From NCBI GenBank assembly GCA_031265355.1, contig JAISCT010000018.1, forward strand, positions 1 through 47,762: a DNA stretch of 47,762 nt, given 5' to 3'. The notes under the pieces were generated by a model. The model saw only the letters and a program-made list of their open reading frames with translations. It did not search any database and had not been told where the DNA came from. Below are positions 15,001-21,000 of this stretch, one piece after another; the stretch's first letter is position 1, and every line of letters begins with the position of its first letter. Position numbers and translations under genes: made by a program. The DNA is from Oscillospiraceae bacterium (lineage in GTDB: Bacteria > Bacillota > Clostridia > Oscillospirales > UBA929).

Positions 15001-18000
15001 GGCGGACACCCTGACCGCATCTCCCTCGGACACTTCGGCGGTCTGTGCGCCGGACAAGCTCTGCCCCCATGCACCGTCGGCGTCCTCGTATCTGTCGGCG
15101 AGAACCCAGTCTTCGTCGCCGTCCGATTGTTTGTACACCGAGATCTCTTTGACATAGATGTCGGGCCGGTTGTCTGTGACGGTGACGGTCTGTGAGGTTT
15201 CGGCCCACGCACCCTTGGCGTCGGTGGCCTTCAGCCGCACCGTGTAGACGCCGGGTTTCATGTAGCGGTGGTCCACCGGCGTTTGGGCGCTCCTCGACGC
15301 GCCGTCGCCAAAATACCAGACCAGGGTGAACGCGTCCCCGTCCGGGTCCGACGTCTGCGATGGATCAAAGAGGATCTGCTCGCCGGAAAGATACGCGTCC
15401 GCCAGGGTGAACGCCGGGACCGGTCTGTGGTTTAGGGTAAAGACGTCGCCGTCACGGTAGTTGTTGTCGGCGGATGCCTCCGCGCCGACGTCGTCGTCAT
15501 TGACAAACGCGGCGGCAAATTTTATGTTCACGGCATTTTCAGACAGTGAGATCGGCGCGTTGAATGTCAGGGTGCGGGTCTGCCCGGCTGCAAGCAGGCT
15601 GCCGGCCGCCCGGGTCAGTGTCTGAGACGCCGTCTCCTCGTCGGCGCCGCCGTCGCGGGACATATACAGCGTCACGGCGCCGCCCGCCTTGGCCGGGCCG
15701 GCGTTGTAGACCTTCACCTCCACGCCGACGCTGTCCCCGGCGGTGATATACGGTTCCCGCACGTCCACCGACCGGACCGCCGTGTCGCTGACAGCCGTGG
15801 CAAAGGCGGAGGCGCCGCCCGTGAGCGGGGACAGATTGCCCGCCCTGTCCGCGGCCGCCACCCAGTAGTATCGGGGCACACTGTCCGCCGCCGTGTCACG
15901 GTAGGCCGTGGACGCGGTCTCTCCTACCTTGACCGCCTCGGACGGCAAGTTGGTCGCGCCCCGGTATATGTCGTAACGGTACACGTCCCGCGAGCCGCTG
16001 GCGTGGAAGGTGACGACCACCGCACCGCCGCTCATCTCGTCCGTCGCCGTCACGCCGCTCACGGGCGACGGCGGGTCGTTGTCCAGCGTGTACTGGGAGA
16101 GATAGACGGCTTCGTCGCTGGAATAGTTGAACGCCCTGACCCTGACGGCGAAGTATTCCGTGATTTCCACAGGCGCCACAGTCAGGACGGCGTGGGCGGC
16201 AAACGCTTTGCAGCCCGGGGGCAGCAGGGCGCCGTCCACTTCTGTCTCTTCGATGTCCTCCCTGCCCACCGTCGCCAGGGGCTGCCAGTTTTCCTCGGGG
16301 ACATCGGCGGGCTCCGCCAGCACGGAGACACCCAGATACGCGTATTCAAACACCACCTGGGTCAGCCCTATGCGGTCCGCGACATAGGCCGTCAGAGGCA
16401 GCATCCCGTTAAAAGACGCGCCTCTGAAGGGGTCCAGGTAGAGCACGGTGGCCGCGCCTCTCTGCGCCCCGGGCAGGGTCCAGGCCGACGCCGGGCTCGG
16501 CTCCGACACGTCTCCCGCCCTGCTGATGGTGACGACGCGGTAGCGGTAGAGTCGCGTGGGGTCGAGCCCCGCGCCTCCGTCGCCGCGGTCGGTGTATATG
16601 TTGTCGGACGTGCGGGCCGCGATTTGTACCCAGCCGTCGTTTGCCTCCTCCTCGCCCGCGACGGCGCCGCCGGGGCGCTGCTCCTGCCTGTACACGCTGT
16701 ACGCTTCCGTGTCCACGCGCGTCACCCGGTTCCAGCCCACGGTGACGCTGTGCTCGCCGCCCGCCGTCATGATGTTTGACGGGGCGGGCACGCCGCGCAA
16801 GCCTATGGCGTAGGTCAGTTCGTAGGGCAGGGATATGTTTCCGTCCCCGTCATAGGCCATGACCCGTAAAAATACGTTCTCCTGCGACGTGTAGATGGCG
16901 CTCACGTCTATGACCGCGCCCTGAGGGTCGTCCGCCACCTCAAGTTCGGTCCAGCGCTGTTTCGCTCCGCCGTATTCGGTCCACTGCACGCGGTAGCCGG
17001 CCACGGCGCCGGAGTTGTCGCTCGCGGTGATTTTCAGCAGCTGGGCGCTGTCCTCCGGGCGTCCGATGGCGGCGTTCGTCTGGGGCATCACCCCGGTGAT
17101 CACGGGCGCGGTTTCGTCCGTGAGCCTCGGCAGAGGCAGCGTCAGATTGGCGCTCGCGTAGCCGCTGTCCTCGCTGCCGGCGCCAAGCAGCACATAGAGC
17201 ACCTGGGGCCCGGTCCATTTGAAATTGTTGCTCGGGATGGTGTACGAAAGGCTGAAATGGCCGTTCACGTCTGTATAGCCGTTCCGGAGATAGCCGCTTT
17301 CTCCCCGGTGCATCAGGTAGACGGGGGTGTTGGCCGCCGTGCCCACGGACGCGGTTCCCCGAACGCTGATGGTACTGCCCTGAAGCACGTCCCCACCGGG
17401 GATCTCATCGACATAGTACTGGATTGAATAGACGTCGGCCTCCGCCGTCACACAGGCAAATTTTGGGGCGGATACAGACCCAAGCTCATTCGCCGCCGCC
17501 ACGGCGACCACCGCCGCCTGCCCCTTGACCAGGCTGTAGGGGTACGTATAGGCGGTGGCTGTCTTTGTCAGGTTCTGTGAGAAAAACACGCCGGCGGGCG
17601 TGTCGCCCGCCGCCACAAGGGCGGACGCCTCTTTTGCGGTCTTGGGCGCCGCGTACCAGAGCACCAGATGGTCCACTCCGTCCGCGCCGGACACGTCCGG
17701 CCATGTGAAGGTCACGTTCGTGCCGCCGTAGCCGCCCAGGGCGAAGTGCCCGGTGGGCGTCAGGTCCGCCACCTCCGGCGCGGCGTTGTAAATCTGAATC
17801 AAGCGGGGCGCCGACAGGGTCCGGTGCCCCGCCGTGTCGGCGACCGCGATCCTTAGACTGTATGCGCCGTCCGCCAGCTGCGTGGTGTCAAATTGGGCAT
17901 TGATATTCACAGTACTGTGGCGGTTTGCAGAAAAGCTTGTGACGGCGCCGTCGTAGACCAGCGTCGGCTCGCCGCTTTCGGGCGCGGTGTATGTCTGAAT

Positions 18001-21000
18001 TTTCCAATCTTGAAGGGCGCCGTCGTCCAGGGCGCTACCCGTCAGGCTGACGGTACCCCTGTACGAGCGCCGCTCGTCCCACACGCCGGTGAACTGCACC
18101 GCCGGCGCCTCGGTGTCCGCCCCGGCCTTCGCATAGGCCGAAAATCCGGATAGGGGTCCCACCGCCCCGTCCGCGGAGAGGGCGGCCACCCGGAAACGGA
18201 AATCGCCGGTCTCGTAGAAAGTGGGATAAAATCTGTAAGCGGTGACCCCCGCCTCCGTATCGTAAAATGTATACCAGTTGTTTTCCGTATCATAGCGGTC
18301 CTTGACATAGCAGTAGACCCGGTATCGATACGGCGCGCCGCCCGGATTCGCGACGGGCGTCCAGCCGACGCCGATCGAGGAGCTGGCGGGCACGACGGTC
18401 AGCCCCGAGGGGGCCTCCATGTCGCCGAAGACAAACGCCCCGGAGGTTTCAGACATATGGCCCGTCCAGTCCGTGACGACGGCCTTGACATAATAGGTGG
18501 CTCCGCTTGTCAGCGCCGCCCCGTAAAACAGAGAATACGGCACGTCGGTGAGATACGATTCCGCCCGCGAGAAGTATGTTGCATCGTCCCACACCCGTAT
18601 CCAATCGGAGGCGCTCCTGTCCACCCAGACGGAACCGTCCGTGCTGTAAGACCACGCCACATCGGCCACCAGCTGGTTGTCGCCCACCTGTACGGAAAAC
18701 GGCGTGAGGGCGTTGAAAAACCGCGTCTCGCCCTCGGTGGGGCCCAGGATCGGCGATATGTACGGCGCGGCGGTATCGTCCAGGATGCTCGCCGTAGCGG
18801 TACGAGCGGTGCGCCGCCAATCGGCGGTATAGGTGGCGTAGTAGAGGTAATATTTCCAGTCCGAAGAACCTGTACCCGGGTCGGGATAGATGATTTGCAC
18901 GTCGAAGGAGTACCTGTTTCCGGGCAGGACAAGGCTTCCGTAGGACGTATAGCCCGCCATCCTCGGATTGGCCTCTGAAAAACTGATCGGGACCTCCACA
19001 CAGCCGGTTTCGTCCAGGCTGTCGGCGGGCACCTCGACAGCGTTTGCATAGCCCGAGGAACTGCCCAGATAGCTGTAGATTCTGTATGCGCTGACGCCGC
19101 CGGTCAGGTACGCCTCCAATTCCTCCATGGTGAGACTCGTGAAATTGCGGTCGTTTTTCAGGTATCGGTAGAGCTCCTCTTTGGCCTTGTCGGCGTACGC
19201 CAGCTGACCGGGGTTGAAGATAAATCCTCTCTCGGTCGGCGCCGCGGAAAGGCCCGTCAGCTTGGGGTATGTATAGTGGGAGGTGGTTCCGTTGATCGTG
19301 GTGAAGGCGCTGCCGTAAACCGGGGCCGCCGCATGGCCCGCCCTGTCGTACCCCACCGCTTTCATCCTGTAAGTGACCCCGTCTGTGAGGATCGTGGTGT
19401 CGTAGGTGTGGTAGAGACTGATCTCCTGGTGGACGTAACTCTGCGTCTGGGCGTAAAGAGTGACCTCGGCGCCGGGCACGGCGGATTCCTGTCCGTCCCC
19501 GCTTAGCGCGACGATCGACAGCGCCGCCTTGTCCGCATAGCTGTCGTCCCTGAGCTTGACCGTGACGGACTTGCCGCCGTACACCGAGGCGCCGTCCGCG
19601 CCGGCGATATCCGCGGCAATGCTCACCGCCGGCGCCTCGGTATCCGTCGAAGGCGCATATGTTTCGGCGCTGACGGACGCCACGGTGGTATAACCGGACG
19701 ATGCGGCGTAGGCGGCGACGCTGACCGTCAGACCCTGGTGTTCGGGTTTGTCCGGATCGAACCACGCCGTCAGGCCGGCGGCCGCGAGGCCGCTGGCGCC
19801 CAAGACGTTCGATGTGCCGCCCGATGTGTTGTACTCATAGGAGAAGTATACTGGGCTGTTGTTTTTCAGGAATCGCACCGTATAGGTCCAGCCCGCCCCC
19901 AAACTGTCCCAGGCGGCGGTCAGCGAGGAACTGCCGGGCGCTGCCCGGATGTTTTCCACCGTCGGGTCGGCGCTCGCCGTCAGCGGCAGCAATTTCACGC
20001 TCTCGTTGCCGCTCTTGTCGGTGACCCGCACCCTGACGGCGTAGCTTTCCCCTGCCGTCAACGCGCTGCCGGGTGGCAGACTCGCCGTAAACGTGTGGGT
20101 TTTGTCGTTGTATGCGTTCCAATTGTCCGTCTTGAAACTTTGGTAAGCGCTGTCCGGGTCGGCGGCTTTCTTGTATTCCCAAACCGCTCCCGCCAGGTAC
20201 TGGTTGTCTGACGCGTCTACGCTGAATTTTACGGCATGGTTCAGGCTGTCCGCCGGCGCGCCCGCCGGCGTGACGGCCGCGATCTCCGTCAGCGTCGGGC
20301 CGTCCTCGTCCGTAAGCATGGACACATAGGCGCCGCCGGGCGCGGTTCTCAGCCAGTCCTTGCCGTCGATCTGCGCCAACCAGCCAAACGCGTTTGTATC
20401 CGAATAAAAATTGAGGTCCACAACCGCGTAATATCGGCACGAGGCACCCGTGGGAACCGAACTGTCGGCGTAGACCCCCTCCGCGGGTACACCGCTGTAC
20501 ACGCTGCTGTAGTTTGCGTTGCCTTGTACCTGCCTGTAGAGATAATACCGGTAAATCTTGTCGCTTCCCCACGCGAGGGCGGTCCTTATCTCCGCCGCCG
20601 TGGGGACAGCCCAGGCCGCTGAGGCGTGGCTTTCTTTATAGATCCGCAGCGTATTTTGTATCTCCGACACGGCCGCGTCGGTCAGGGTGAGACCGATGAG
20701 GCCTATGCGGATGTCGCTGTCCGTGGGCGTCGCCGCCAGACCGGTCAGCGGCGGGTAGGTGTAGTCGCCTTCGTTTTCGGCGTTGTACAGTCGGAAACTC
20801 ACATCGCTCAGGCCGCCGCCCTCCGACGTGACGGTGAATCGCCAGAGGCCCGCCGTGAGGGCGGGGGCGATGCCCTGGTTTGCGGTCAGCACATCAATCC
20901 ATTTCGCGTCCTGTACGGCCCACCGGCCGCCGTCCCATTTCTCCAGCCCCACCGAGGCCCCGCTTTGGCTCTGGGCGCTGTCGTAGGCAATGTGGGTGAA

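Noticed and set aside
18449..19765. Minus-strand open frame of 438 codons in another phase
   Set aside because: Arg/Gly-rich translation overlapping the FN3-like modules of the giant gene; no start signal or domain.
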